Positions 35,281 to 46,470 of a stretch of 64,000 nucleotides of DNA are shown piece by piece. The stretch is taken from NCBI GenBank assembly GCA_003255025.1, contig QANY01012038.1:1-64000 (forward strand), read 5' to 3'. The notes beneath the pieces are model-generated. The model was given only the letters and a program-made list of their open reading frames with translations, made no database searches and had not been told where the DNA came from. The stretch is from Datisca glomerata. Taxonomy: Eukaryota > Streptophyta > Magnoliopsida > Cucurbitales > Datiscaceae. The translations under genes were made by a program, and so were the position numbers. Every line of letters starts with the position of its first letter. Positions within the stretch are counted from its first letter, which is position 1.

Positions 35281-38001
35281 AACTTTCATCCTCGAAAAGA
35301 ATTCACCTTATTGAAATAACTCTGGATACTGGACACGTATCTCCGCTTCTCGTTCTCATAGTGCTTCCTCGATCTGATGATTTCTCCAAAGAACATTGAT
35401 TAACTGAACCGTTCTGTTATTAAGAGTTTGATTACTGCACTTTAGAACTCTGACTAGCTTCTCCTCATAAGGGAGGTCATCACGAACTTGCAGGGGTTTA
35501 AAATAAATGACATGTACTGGATCATACACATACTTGCGAAGCATTGAGATGTGAAACATATTATGAACACTTGAAAGAGCTGGTGGTAAAGCCAGGCGGT
35601 AAGCGAAAGGACCAATATGATCAAAAATTTTAAAATGACCAATAAACCTGTGACTCAACTTCCCCTGGCGACCAAAACGCATAACATCCTTCATTGGCGC
35701 AATCTTGAGAAACACGTGATCACCCACTTCAAGTTCGAAGTCATTTCTCCTAACATCTGCATAAATATTTTACCTGCTCTGAGCGGTCTTTATTTTATCT
35801 GAGATTTTCTGACTAGCTTCATTCGTAGACTCAACCAAGTCAGGGTCCAAAAGCATCCATTTGCCAACTTCATCCAAGTGAATTGGCGCCCGGCACTTTT
35901 TCCTATAAAGTGCCTCAAACGAAGCCATACCAATCATCTCATGGTAACTCTTATTGTAAGCAAACTCTACGAGTGCTAACTATGCGTCCTAACAAACAGA
36001 GAAATCCAAGACACAAGCTCGAAGGATATCCTCCAACATCTTAATCGTTCGGTTAGATTGCCTAGTAGATTGCGGATGGAAAGTTGTACTAAAATTCAAC
36101 TGAGTACCCAAAGCTTTCTGTAGACTTCGCCAAAAATTTGACATGAACCGCAGATCCTGATCCGATACTATAGACACTAAAACCCCATGAAGTTTAACAA
36201 TCTCTCGGATATACAACTAAGCTCAATCCTCAACTAAAAATGTGGTCTTGCCAGGAAAAAGGTGTGCATACTTGGTTAAACAATCCACCACAACTCAAAT
36301 GGAGTTATAACCTTTTATCGTCCTTGGTAGCCCTGGAATGAAATCCATAGTCACATACTCCTAGATGGTCATTGTCTCTCATCCTTGATCTGCTGACACA
36401 CCAAACACTTACTAACAAACTCAGCGGTATCACGGTTCATACCATTCCACCAATAATGTAACTTTAAATCATGATACATCTTAGTACTGCCAAGGTGCAC
36501 AGTGTATGGTGAACTATGAACCTCCGTGAGTAATTCCTACCTAATGACTGCATCTTTCAGAAGACAAAGCCTCCCATGAAATCGAAGAGATGAATCATTA
36601 CTAACATCGAACCCTTGTCTTTTGTCTGAATCCACTTCATTACGAATCAAAAACAACTTAGAGGTTTGAGTTATGTGCATCGATAATATGTAGCTCCAAT
36701 GATAGTTGAACCGTGAGTTGTGCTAACTACGCTGTAGTGACTTTCAGCAAGACCTGAATCTTAGCACATTAAAAATCCTCCAGGATATATTCTTAAGATG
36801 TAATATGAGTTGCTGAATGTGATGATTTTTGACTGAAGGCATCAACTTCAACATTTTCCTTTCCTGGGTGATATATGATCTCGCAGTGAAAATCCTTCAC
36901 CAGTTCCTACCAAAAGAATTGCCTCATGTTAAGCTCTTTCGTANCGGTTATATTGCCTAGTAGATTGTGGATGGAAAGTTGTACTAAAATTCAACTGAGT
37001 ACCCAAAGCTTTCTGTAGACTCCGCCAAAAATTTGACATGAACCGCAGATCCTGATCTGATACTATAGACACTAAAACTCCATGAAGTTTAACAATCTCT
37101 CGGATATACAACTAAGCTCAATCCTCAACTAAAAATATGGTCTTGCCAGTAAAAATGTGTGCATACTTGGTTAAACGATCCACCACAACACAAATGGAGT
37201 TATAACCTTTTATCGTCCTTGGTAGCCCTGGAATGAAATCCATAGTCACATACTCCTAGATGGTCGTTGTCTCTCATCCTTGATCTGCTGACACACCAAA
37301 CACTTACTAACAAACTCAGCGGTATCACAATTCATACCATTCCACCAATAGTACTGCCAAGGTGCACAATGTATGGTGGACTATGAACCTCCGTGAGTAA
37401 TTCCTACCTAATGACTGCATCTTTCAGAAGACAAAGCCTCCCATGAAATCGAAGAGATGAATCATTACTAACATCGAACCTTTGTCTTTTGTCTGAATCC
37501 ACTTCATTACGAATCAAAAACAACTTAGAGGTTTGAGTTATGTGCATCGATAATATGTAGCTCCAATGATAGTTGAACCGTGAGTTGTGCTAACTACGCT
37601 GTAGTGACTTTCAGCAAGACCTGAATCTTAGCACATTAAAAATCCTCCAGGATATACTCTTAAGATGTAATATGAGTTGCTGAATGTGATGATTTTTGAC
37701 TGAAGGCATCAACTTCAACATTTTTCTTTCCTGGGTGATATATGATCTCGCAGTGAAAATCCTTCACCAAGTCCTACCAAAAGAATTGCCTCATGTTAAG
37801 CTCTTTCGTAGTGAAAAAGTACTTAAGACTCTTATGATCTATGTAAATCTGACACTTACAGCTATACGAGTAATGTCTCCAAATCTTGAGGGCAAATACA
37901 ACTCCAACCAACTCCAAATCATGTGTAGGATAGTTCTGTTCATAAGGCTTGAGCTGATGAGAAGCATATGCTATGACCTTTCCTTATTGCATCAAAACAC
38001 A
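35281..38001 (-). pseudogene. Gypsy II RNase H end, integrase and chromodomain
   Basis: On the minus strand, after the foreign LTR, pol resumes with the RNase H end ('LMQ', '[20 protein letters not shown]', about 38000-37880) and then the linker and integrase zinc finger. The core follows ('[20 protein letters not shown]', '[13 protein letters not shown]'), and then the GPY/F-type region 'GPFAYRLALPPALSSVHN' (35727 on). Near 35490-35340 a chromodomain-like tail reads 'LPYEEKLVRVL' and 'VLWRNHQIEEALWERE', as in Tekay/Del integrases, which target heterochromatin. Part of the integrase (36050-36943) appears a second time after the N at 36944. The core is frame-broken. Confidence 0.85.
36050..37810. 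repeat. N-marked duplication in gypsy II integrase
   Basis: 36050-36943 recurs at 36945-37810, with a lone N at 36944. The two halves differ by a deletion of about 27 bp near 37350 and scattered point changes. Unit III has this stretch once (51292-52190) and runs straight through, so the duplication is absent there. Confidence 0.85.
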
Positions 38002-38541
38002 ATCTATGTGACCCCCCGATCCCTGAGGGTTAAACATACGTGTAATTTCACAATTTTGAAATCTCCAATTTGAAACAAACCCTAATTTTGAGAAAATTCC
38101 CAATTTGAAAATTTAATAATTTACCATGATGGGAAAAACCCTGACCTTAAATAGCGGAAGCATTAAACTTATCCATGATCAGAATTTTAATCATAAAATA
38201 GCGGAAGCGATAAAGTGTCTTAAATGCATAATTAATAAAACCTCGAAAAACTGAATTAAAATCTACAATAACGTCAAAACTTGAAATCCATAAACCATGA
38301 AACTTTCACTCATCATAATTCGTAGAAAATGATATCATAAAATAAACTACTTTAATAACCAAGTTTAACAGAAAACATTTTCCTAAGTTTTTAATCAAAT
38401 TATAAACTGAAAACATAAATTCATCTGATCTAACTGGTTATGACAGTCTCCCATTCATGTTGCTTGCCATCACCACCTGCATCATAAATAACTGTGGGGG
38501 AATGAGTATTTTGACATATAACATAAATGAAATAAAGTAAC

Positions 38542-38976
38542 GTACTTGATCATGACATGGATTAACATAGCACGCAGATAACACACGTCTCAAACAGAAT
38601 CATTTAACAATTTTAATCATATATTGGCTTGTCATATCCTTTAGTTAACAACTTAATCAGAACTGATCACACGTTAACTAAAACACATTATGACGAATTG
38701 GGCGATGAAACAGATGGCACACATCGGGCGACGAAACAGATGACACTCATTGGGCGACNGTACTTGATCATGACATGGATTAACATAGCACGCAGATAAC
38801 ACCTGTCTCAAACAGAATCATTTAACAATTTTAATCATATCTTGGCTTGCCATATCCTTTAGTTAACAACTTAATCTGAACTGATCACACGTTAACTAAA
38901 ACACATTATGACGAATTGGGCGATGAAACAGATGGCACACATCGGGCGATGAAACAGATGACACTCATTGGACGAC
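38542..38976. repeat. N-marked duplication in the foreign LTR (217 bp)
   Basis: 38542-38758 and 38760-38976 are direct copies of about 97 percent identity, separated by a lone N at 38759. Unit III has a single copy (53055-53275). Confidence 0.85.
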
Positions 38977-39115
38977 AGAATAGATGGCACTCATAGGTGA
39001 CGAAAAACGTGAACACATGGCACCTCATGAGTGACGGAAAATATTTACACATGACACCCAATGAATGACCAAAACATGAACAGATAACACCCTATGTGTG
39101 ACAAAGCATGTATAT
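38691..39115. repeat. Degenerate minisatellite, unit II
   Basis: Units of about 26-34 bp share a core of the form 'ggcgacgaaacagatgacactcatt', gradually diverging to the right ('gtgacggaaaatatt..acacccaatga'). Part is counted twice because of the N-marked duplication. The variable spacing and steady divergence fit a decaying minisatellite in an LTR. Confidence 0.65.
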
Positions 39116-39699
39116 TTATCACACATGGGTCACATTACATCAGAGTCACATCGTTATATAAGTCAATTTACCCAAACATATTTATGAAAGTAACATGTTT
39201 ATAGACAATTAAAGCTTATGAGAATAACACATGTAAATTCACTTACACAAGCATATATATTTATCACACATGGGTCACATTACGATATAATTTCACTTAC
39301 ACAAAGCATATACATTTATAACAACGGGAGTCACATCATTATATAAGCCCACTTACCTGAAGTGGAAGAATAACTTGAACAATTAATGACCTAAAATCCC
39401 AAAAAATATAATCACTAAATTGTTTTGAAATAAAATAATATAAACACATTTTTAATATCATAAAATAGAAAAAACAGATTTAATTAAAATAGTGCAGAAC
39501 GGTCAGAACGAGGTCGGAAAACAATATATCAGGCCCAGAGTCAAAGGTAAAGCTTCGGGTCAAACGGTTCAGACCGGGCTGGTTCAGACTAGTCTGGATC
39601 GATTTTATCTGATGGACCGGTTCAGACCAGTCCGAGTAGGCTGAACCGGTTTGGTTCGTGATGAACTAGTTCAGGGTCGAGCAACTGGTTGCAAAACCA

Positions 39700-40290
39700 G
39701 TTGCAGAACAGAAAACACGAGAAATAGGGAGAGGAAGAGAGAAAGAGAAAATGAGAAGGAGAGAGAACAAATAGGGGAAGAGAAATAGTGAGGGAAACTG
39801 AGAAGGGAAGAGAGAGAGGGAAGAAGATAGAAGTAGAGAGAGACATAGATAGAGAGAGAAACAAAAGGCGAGAGAAAGGGAAACAGAGGGAAGGGGAAAG
39901 GGGGCCTTGGTGATAAACCACTGGTGATGGCAGAAGCAAAGGGAGAGAGAAAGAAAGAAGAAGGATGTAGAGAGAGGGATGTAGGGAGAAGCAGAGAAAG
40001 ACAGAGATAGAGAGAGAGAAACAGAGGGCGAGAGAAACAGAGGGCGAGGGAAAGAGGGCATCAGTGATAAACCACCGGTGATGGCAGAAGCAAAGGGAGA
40101 GAGAGAGAGAGAAAGAGAAAGAAGAAGGATGTAGAAAGAGTCAGAGAGAGAGAGAGAACGAGAAGAGAAAAATAGAGAGGGGAAGAAATAGGGAGAGGAA
40201 GACGAAGCAAGGACGAGAGAGATAGAAAAAAATAGAGAGAGGAAGAGATTAAAGAAAGAAAGAGAAGATTACCCAAAATCAATTAGAGAA
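39700..40290. repeat. Purine-rich tract (first of two in unit II)
   Basis: Almost pure A/G on the plus strand, with many 'gagaga' runs and an internal repeat of about 162 bp marked by 'ggtgatggcagaagcaaagg' at 39926 and again near 40077. The minus-strand frames through it (Ser/Leu/Phe/Pro-rich) are an effect of composition and are not counted as genes. The second tract is at 40880-41470. Confidence 0.75.
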
Positions 40291-40879
40291 AGACCAACGA
40301 AGGAGAAGAGTTGCTGGCTGCAGGTGNATATACGTCAATTTACCCAAACATATTTATGAAAGTAACATGTTTATAGACAATTAAAGCTTATGAGAATAAC
40401 ACATGTAAATTCACTTACACAAGCATATATATTTATCACACATGGGTCACATTACGATATAATTTCACTTACACAAAGCATATACATTTATAACAACGGG
40501 AGTCACATCATTATATAAGCTCACTTACCTGAAGCGAAAAAATAAATTGAACAATTAATGACCTAAAATCCCAAAAAATATAATCACTAAATTGTTTTGA
40601 AATAAAATAATATAAACACATTTTTAATATCATAAAATAGAAAAACAGATTTAATTAAAACAGTGCAGAACGGTCAGAACGAGGTCGGAAAACAATATAT
40701 CGGGCCCAGAGTCAAAAGATAAAGCTTCGGGTCAAACGGTTCAGACCAGGCTGGTTCGGACCAGGCTGGATCGATTTTATCTGATGGACCGGTTCAGACC
40801 GGTCCGAGTAGGCTGAACCGGTTTGGTTCGTGATGAACCAGTTCAGGGGTCGAGCAACTGGTTGCAAAACCAGTTGCAG

Positions 40880-41470
40880 AACAGAAAACATGAGAAATAG
40901 GGAGAGGAAGAGAGAAAGAAAAAACGTGAAGGAGAGAGAACAAACAGGGGAAGAGAAATAGTGAGGGAAACTGAGAGGGGAAGAGAGAGAGGGAAGAAGA
41001 CAGAAGTAGAGAGAGAGATAGAGATAGAGAGAGAAACAGAAGGCGAGAGAAAGGGAAACAGAGGGAAGGGGAAAGGGGGCCTTGGTGATAAACCACCAGT
41101 GATGGCAGAAGCAAAGGGAGAGAGAAAGAAAGAAGAAGGATGTAGAAAGAGAGATGTAGGGAGAAGCAGAGAAAGACAGAGATAGAGAGAGAGAAACAGG
41201 GGGCGAGAGAAAGGAAACAGAGGGAAAGGGAAAGAGGGCATCGGTGATAAACCACCGGTGATGGTAGAAGCAAAAGGAGAGAGAGATAGAGAGAGAGAGA
41301 GAAAGAAGAAGGATGCAGAGAGAGTCAGAGAGAGAGAGAGAGAAAGAGAAGAGAAAAATAGAGAGGGGAAGAAATAGGGAGAGGAAGACGAAGCAAGGAC
41401 GAGAGAGATAGAAAAAATAGAGAGAGAAAGAGATTAAAGAAAGAAAGAGAAGATTACCCAAAATCAATTA
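40880..41470. repeat. Purine-rich tract (second of two in unit II)
   Basis: Duplicate of 39700-40290 with small differences, including a longer 'gagagagagag' run near 41280-41340. A 251-codon minus-strand frame (41467-40712) crosses it but is low-complexity. Confidence 0.75.
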
Positions 41471-41914
41471 GAGAAAGACCAACGAAGGAGAAGAGTTGCT
41501 GGCTGCAGGTGGCTGCGCTAGGGAGGAGAGGTTGCGAGGGGGAGGAGAGGGCTGCCAGAGAAGGGAATTGCTGTTTTGGTATATATAATAGGTTAAAGGT
41601 TGGTTTAGGGTGTAAATGCATGTAGTGTGAGTGATTTTCAATTGAGGGTTAAGATTGCTTGATCAAGGATAAAATAGGGTTAGGGTAATATTAGGGTATA
41701 CATAAGTATATGGTGTGAGTGAGCTAAAATGTTATAATATAAATTTCAATCTTTTAAAATTGAATAATTGAAATTTAAGCTAAACCATATATAATTAAAA
41801 TTATTTTACCAAAATTACAAATCAAATTTTAAAATCAAATTTTAAAATCATTTTATCTTTGAAATCAATTTTACAAAAATGCCCATTTACGAAGAGTCAG
41901 GATATTACAACCTA

Positions 41915-42940
41915 AACCTCTCTTGGAAGTATCATTGTAAATCATAAAGTCACTTTTACCATCTGGAGTGGTCAACACTGGTGCTGACACTAATTTTTGT
42001 TTAAGGATTTGAAAACATTTCTCACACTCAATCGTCCAAGTAAAGGTGACATTCTTCCTAGTCAACTGAGTAAGTGGAATAGCGATCTCTGCAAAACACG
42101 TAACAAGTCTCATGTAATATCCTGCTAGACTTAGAAAACTATGAACTTTCACAACATTTGTCGGTTGAGGCTAGCTAACCACCGCTTCAATCTTAAACGA
42201 GTCAACAGAGATTCCATCTCGAGATACCACATGACCAAGGAATGATACTTGCTAAAGCCAAAACTCACACTTCTAGAACTTGGCATATAATTGGTGTGTC
42301 TTTAACGCTTGCAAAACAATCATGTGGTGATAAATATGCTCAGCCTCTGATCTAGAGTACACGAGCAATCACAAAAGAATCCAAGGACTCTTTGAACACC
42401 CTATTCATCAGATCCATGAAGGCTGCCGGAGCATTAGTTAATCTGAACGACGTCACTATAAACTCGTAATGGTCGTAACGAGTATGAAACACCTTCTTAA
42501 GAATATCCTCATCTTGAATCATGAGTTTATGGTAACCTAATCTCAAATCCATCTTAGAGGATACTGATGATCCCTGAGGTTGATCAAACAAATCCTCAAT
42601 GTGCGACAACAGATACGTATTCTTGATAGTGACTCTATTCAACTCAATGTAGTCAATGCATAACCTCATCGATCTATCTTTCTTTTTAACAAATAATATT
42701 AGAGAAGCCAGAGGTGAAACAATGGGTGTAATGAAACCCTTATCCAGTAATTCTTGAAGTTGGTTCTTAAGTTCTTTCAACTCTGCAGGAGTTATACAAT
42801 ACGGAGCTTTGGATAAAAGGGTAGTGTCTGGTACCAACTCAATACAAAAATCTCTCCCGAGGAGGAGGAAGTCCTGGAAAATCATCGAGAAAGACATCTT
42901 AAAATTCATAAACGACTGGAACCCATTGAATATGCACATT
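41915..42940 (-). pseudogene. Gypsy II reverse transcriptase and RNase H start
   Basis: A 195-codon fragment (42939-42352) gives gypsy RT: '[20 protein letters not shown]', '[18 protein letters not shown]', '[18 protein letters not shown]', '[19 protein letters not shown]'. About 17 bp is missing at 42364-42371 where the sister copy encodes FIDDIL, so the catalytic loop is deleted and the frame shifts. RNase H starts at 42152 ('[13 protein letters not shown]', '[14 protein letters not shown]', '[20 protein letters not shown]') and is interrupted by the foreign LTR after 'GLGC'. Confidence 0.85.
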
Positions 42941-44371
42941 TATCTTAGTTTTATCCACCACATAAGCTAAGCAACCCCAGTTATCACAATCAAGTAGGCG
43001 TTGTGCCCGCAAAGAATATATAACCTTCAGCATAGGCCTTTAGTGGGATCCCTTAAACTTGAAGCTATGTTTACCTGGAGGTAGGAATCGAAATTCCTTT
43101 CGGTAACAGTCTATGTTGGCATAGTTAGCAGCCAACTAGTCCATCCCTAGGATTAAATCAAACTCATGCATCCATAAGACTACAAGACTAGCGTACATAA
43201 CACGATCTGCTATCATCATTGAACAACTCTCTTTCTCCTTATTAACTTGTAGAGAAGCTCCAGAAGGCGTAGAAAAACATAATTCAAAACCCAATGGCAC
43301 AACAGGCAATGATGCATGAGTCACAAATGAAGCGGATATAAAATAGTGCATGGATCTACAATCAATCAATGTAAAATCTGAATGTCCTAGTACAAGTAAT
43401 GTACCTGCCACAAATGTATCTGACTGCTTATTTTCCTGGCGAGTTAGTGTGAAAACCTTCCCATTTGCTCTATCTTCAACGACGTTGCTATTATGTCCTT
43501 AAGCAAGTAAAGGGCATTGCCTAAGGTAATACCCAGTCATTCCACACTTAAAGCAAGCTTTGTTCACCTTAAATCACTGGCCATTGTCGTGCTTGTTATA
43601 TGTAGCGCACAAAATATTTGATTTTATTAACTGCCTTTTTGCGTTGTGCGGACCCGGGTGAGCATTCTGAGGTTTTCTCTTTCTATGAAACAATTTCTCT
43701 AACCTTGGTGGTACATGAGATGGAAGATTCTATTCCATCAACAAGGCTGCTTCAACCACCGCTGCATAGGTGGTTTGCTTATAGAGCTACGCAAAACCCT
43801 TTATCTCAGGACGAAGTCTGGTTTCAAATGTTTGAGCCTTCTTGATCCGGCTATCAACATGATGTGTGGTGTAGCGAGATAATTCCTCAAACTTCCTTTC
43901 TTAATCAGCAACTCTCATATTACCTTGCACCAGCCTAAGAAACCCAACCTCCTTACTTGTCCTGACAGTGATCGGGAAATACTTCTCGAAGAACAACTCC
44001 TTTAATTGATCCTAAGTCATCAGATTATGCACAACAACATAAGCTCTTGTGTGAGCTCCCATCATTTTCGAGCTTCTCTTGGCAGCATAAAACTTACACA
44101 AACAACCTTTTGAATCTCAGAACAAAGTATAAAGCTTCTAGATTTGCTCCAATCTTGCAATCCATTCATCAGCTAACAATGAGTCAGGCGAGTGACCATC
44201 AAATTTAGGCGAGTTCAACCTCCTGAATGTGTGGATCAATTATACGTCAACCGCTATTGTCTATTATGGTTGTTGTTGTTGATTAGGCGAGCCATCTATG
44301 GCTGCCTCAACAACTAAAAAAAATACAGGATCGAGCGGTGCATAATTATTGTTTCTAGTAGGGGAAGCCAT
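42941..44371 (-). pseudogene. Gypsy II gag and protease
   Basis: ATG at 44371. Gag motifs 'DQLKELFFEKYFPITV' and 'ERKFEELSRYTTHHVD' are readable, then a nucleocapsid knuckle near 43560-43515, CFKCGMTGYYLRQC, in which Tyr stands where the zinc-binding His is expected. The protease site reads 'LIDCRSMHYFISASF' instead of D-S-G-S/T, so it cannot be active. It ends near 43136 with 'DLILGMD'. Several stops and frame changes are present. Confidence 0.8.
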
Positions 44372-44403
44372 TACTTTGCTACCCACAAAATTCATGACTT
44401 ACC

Positions 44404-44663
44404 AAATGAATTGAAAGCAGTTTGCTAGGAGGCGTCGGTTTAGATAATAAGGGAGCAGTTACAGGGAGGGGTTCATTCAAAAGAGATGGAAAATGAAGTA
44501 GATACACTAGGGTGTATCCACAATGGTGTGAGTGAGTGAAAATGGGGAGAGATATTACCGAACGCCATAAAAAGGTTAGGGTTACCTTTGAGTGTATGTA
44601 AATAGAGGTGTGAGTGGGGGTTAAAATTATAAATATACCCCTTACAATGCTTGGGGTATTGCA
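44404..44663 (-). repeat. Gypsy II 5' LTR stump
   Basis: Only the first 260 bp of the LTR (minus strand start TGCAATACCCCAAGC) remains. The plus strand jumps from gag leader 'catgacttacca' into LTR 'aatgaattgaaagcag', so the primer site and about 2 kb of LTR are gone. Unit III has the same junction. Confidence 0.8.
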
Positions 44664-45224
44664 TTTTTCTTCAAATTTTCTTGGTTCGATTTTTATTTCG
44701 GTTCGGTTTGATTCGGTTCTCCTGATTCAGTTTATTTCTCATTGCATCGATGGTTTCATTTTCCTGTTCAAGTCTTGGTTTTGCTTAATTACTCTAGTGG
44801 TAGAATTCTGACAAGTCAGTTTGATCAATGTGGTGAAGTTGAGTGCTTTTCAGCCGTCTCAAACTATTTTATCTTAAGAAACAGACGTTTTCAACCTTAG
44901 TACCACAAGTGAGAGGGCGTAACTGTTTTAAGAAAATTGTGCAAACATGACTCGATTTGATTTCTTATCACTCGTTACTCTATCTCGTATTGTTTTAATG
45001 TAGTAAACAATTTATTTAGATTTCGTAATATATATACATTATGAATCACATTTCGTAATATAGATACATTATGAATCACATTTCGTAATATAGATACATT
45101 ATGAATCACATTTCGTAAATATCTACATTACTCTCTTATTTACCTGTCGTAATAAAAGTTTACAAAAATGTTATATAATTATTATTTTCACTTAATCTTA
45201 TAATGCAATGCACTATTTCCAACA
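44664..45224 (+). repeat. Copia-2 LTR, right part (unit II)
   Basis: Continues from the TTTTT target duplication ('tttttcttcaaattttc') to TTTCCAACA. It contains a local 30-bp tandem expansion (45018-45123). Confidence 0.8.
45018..45123 (+). repeat. 30-bp tandem repeat in the Copia-2 LTR
   Basis: About 3.5 copies of a 30-bp unit with core 'catttcgtaatatagatac'. Unit III has a collapsed version near 58503-58572, and unit I and the 5' LTR have one copy, so the expansion is recent. Confidence 0.8.
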
Positions 45225-45555
45225 ATAATATATATACCTTTTACTATTCTTTGTAATGAAGCGTGACCAGTATCAATAAAGAAAAACTTTCACTTCTCCT
45301 ATTTTTCTGGTATTCATCAATATAGATAACGTAGATACTTTTACAATGAATAAATAAATTAATGTAGGAGATCATTGTCTAATTGATTAGAGTTTTTTTC
45401 TGAATCAAAATGTAGATAGATTATGAATCACATCAAATATTTCCAAAATACTCTCCTAAATCTTATAGTGCTATCCTCTACTCATGAAACAAAAAACTTT
45501 AAATATTGTGAAATAAAAGTACTCGGCTAGTTAACCATCCACATCTTATCAAATG
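45225..45555. other. Truncated flank and deletion junction, unit II
   Basis: Matches 58670-58979 as far as 'gctagttaa' (45533), then jumps to sequence equivalent to 61521 at 45556. About 2.5 kb present in unit III is missing. The filler between contains TTAACCATCCACATCTTAT (45531-45549), a copy of 45745-45763. Confidence 0.8.
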
Positions 45556-46470
45556 TTTACAGGTTCCTTGGTGAATACGAAATTTAGAATGGTAATCAGA
45601 CAATTATCAAATACGAAAACAGAAAAGTAATATCAAAAGAACCTTTCTTTCATTCACAGACAATAAGTCCTTACCAAAAAGCCTTGTAAAGAATCAAGAC
45701 AACGAGTTTTCAATAGATGAAATCACGCCAGAAAAGCAAGAATCTTAACCATCCACATCTTATATCCGTAAGACTTAGAGAACATGATAAACACAAACTA
45801 GAGCGAATCAACACAACAAAAATGCTACTGGTCAATGACTCAGTATACGACCATGATCAGCCGATTGATATTAGCAAGTAGTATATTACAAGAAATTAAA
45901 TTTCTACAATAGGTGAGCAACAAATATTTTAGCAAGAAAATGGACAAACAACAATAAATCAGAGTAAACATTTGAGAAGATTAAAATTTCAACCAGTATG
46001 AGAGGCCTATCTTACAAGAGAATTGTCTAAATCATGTCCAAAATCCAGACAAATTTCTAGCTTAAAATATAGAAATGCACATCTTTTCCAACTAGAGGAA
46101 CCCAAATCCATTAACCTTTAAATGATGTGAATAAATTTTCAACCTCATACTTCATATTTCAGAAAAAAAATGGAAAAGAACATAGCAAGAGAAACAAACA
46201 AGCAGAAAGATTTGCTTGAAGTTGACTTGCGCAATAAAGAAACAAATGAATTTGCAAATCCGTTTGAAGTGGATTTGCAAATCATTCAAGTACCAACTAA
46301 ACTTAAACAAAATAGCTAATAAGAAAACCCCCAAAACAAACATTTGAAGAAATAAAAAGAAGAAAAATCCTATGGACTGACTGAAAATAAGAAAAAAAAT
46401 GAAAATATTTCTGATCGAACTATTTCCACAGAGAAGCAAATAGAGGGATAGCACGATTGAAATGAAAATG

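Larger units (their letters stand above)
39156..41511. repeat. N-marked duplication in the foreign LTR (about 1.2 kb)
   Basis: 39156-40326 and 40328-41511 are direct copies joined at a lone N at 40327, the left copy ending 'ggctgcaggtg' and the right restarting 'atatacgtcaattta'. Unit III has the stretch once (53806-54975). Confidence 0.85.
38007..41909 (-). mobile_element. LTR of a second gypsy family inside gypsy II RNase H
   Basis: The segment starts TGTGACCCCCCGATCCC and ends GGATATTACA. It is bordered by 'atcta' (38002-38006) and 'accta' (41910-41914), a 5-bp target duplication with one change. No internal gag/pol is present, so it is read as a solo LTR left after LTR-LTR recombination. 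The sister copy at 52379-55375 is 2997 bp. This one is 3.9 kb because two N-marked duplications inflate it. It contains a minisatellite and purine-rich tracts. The ends resemble the Tekay-like LTR ends, so the families are probably related. Confidence 0.75.
34135..44663 (-). mobile_element. Gypsy II, Tekay-like Ty3/gypsy element (unit II)
   Basis: Minus-strand gypsy with a 3' LTR (34135-35264), polypurine tract, chromodomain, integrase, RNase H, RT, protease, gag and a stump of the 5' LTR (44404-44663). It is flanked by TTTTT on both sides and sits inside the Copia-2 LTR. A foreign LTR (38007-41909) splits its RNase H. The leader, primer site and most of the 5' LTR are deleted, a lesion shared with unit III. 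Length is inflated by that LTR and by three single-N-marked duplications. Confidence 0.85.

Noticed and set aside
38691..39115. CRISPR-like regularly spaced repeats
   Set aside because: Unit length and spacing vary, there are no unique spacers, and the host is a plant. It is a minisatellite.
40712..41467. 251-codon minus-strand frame rich in Ser, Leu, Phe and Pro
   Set aside because: It lies in a purine-rich LTR tract whose complement has few stop codons. Low complexity, and several overlapping frames do the same. Not a gene.
41640..41700. Telomere-like 'ttagggt' runs
   Set aside because: Only one or two scattered units inside an LTR, with no array.
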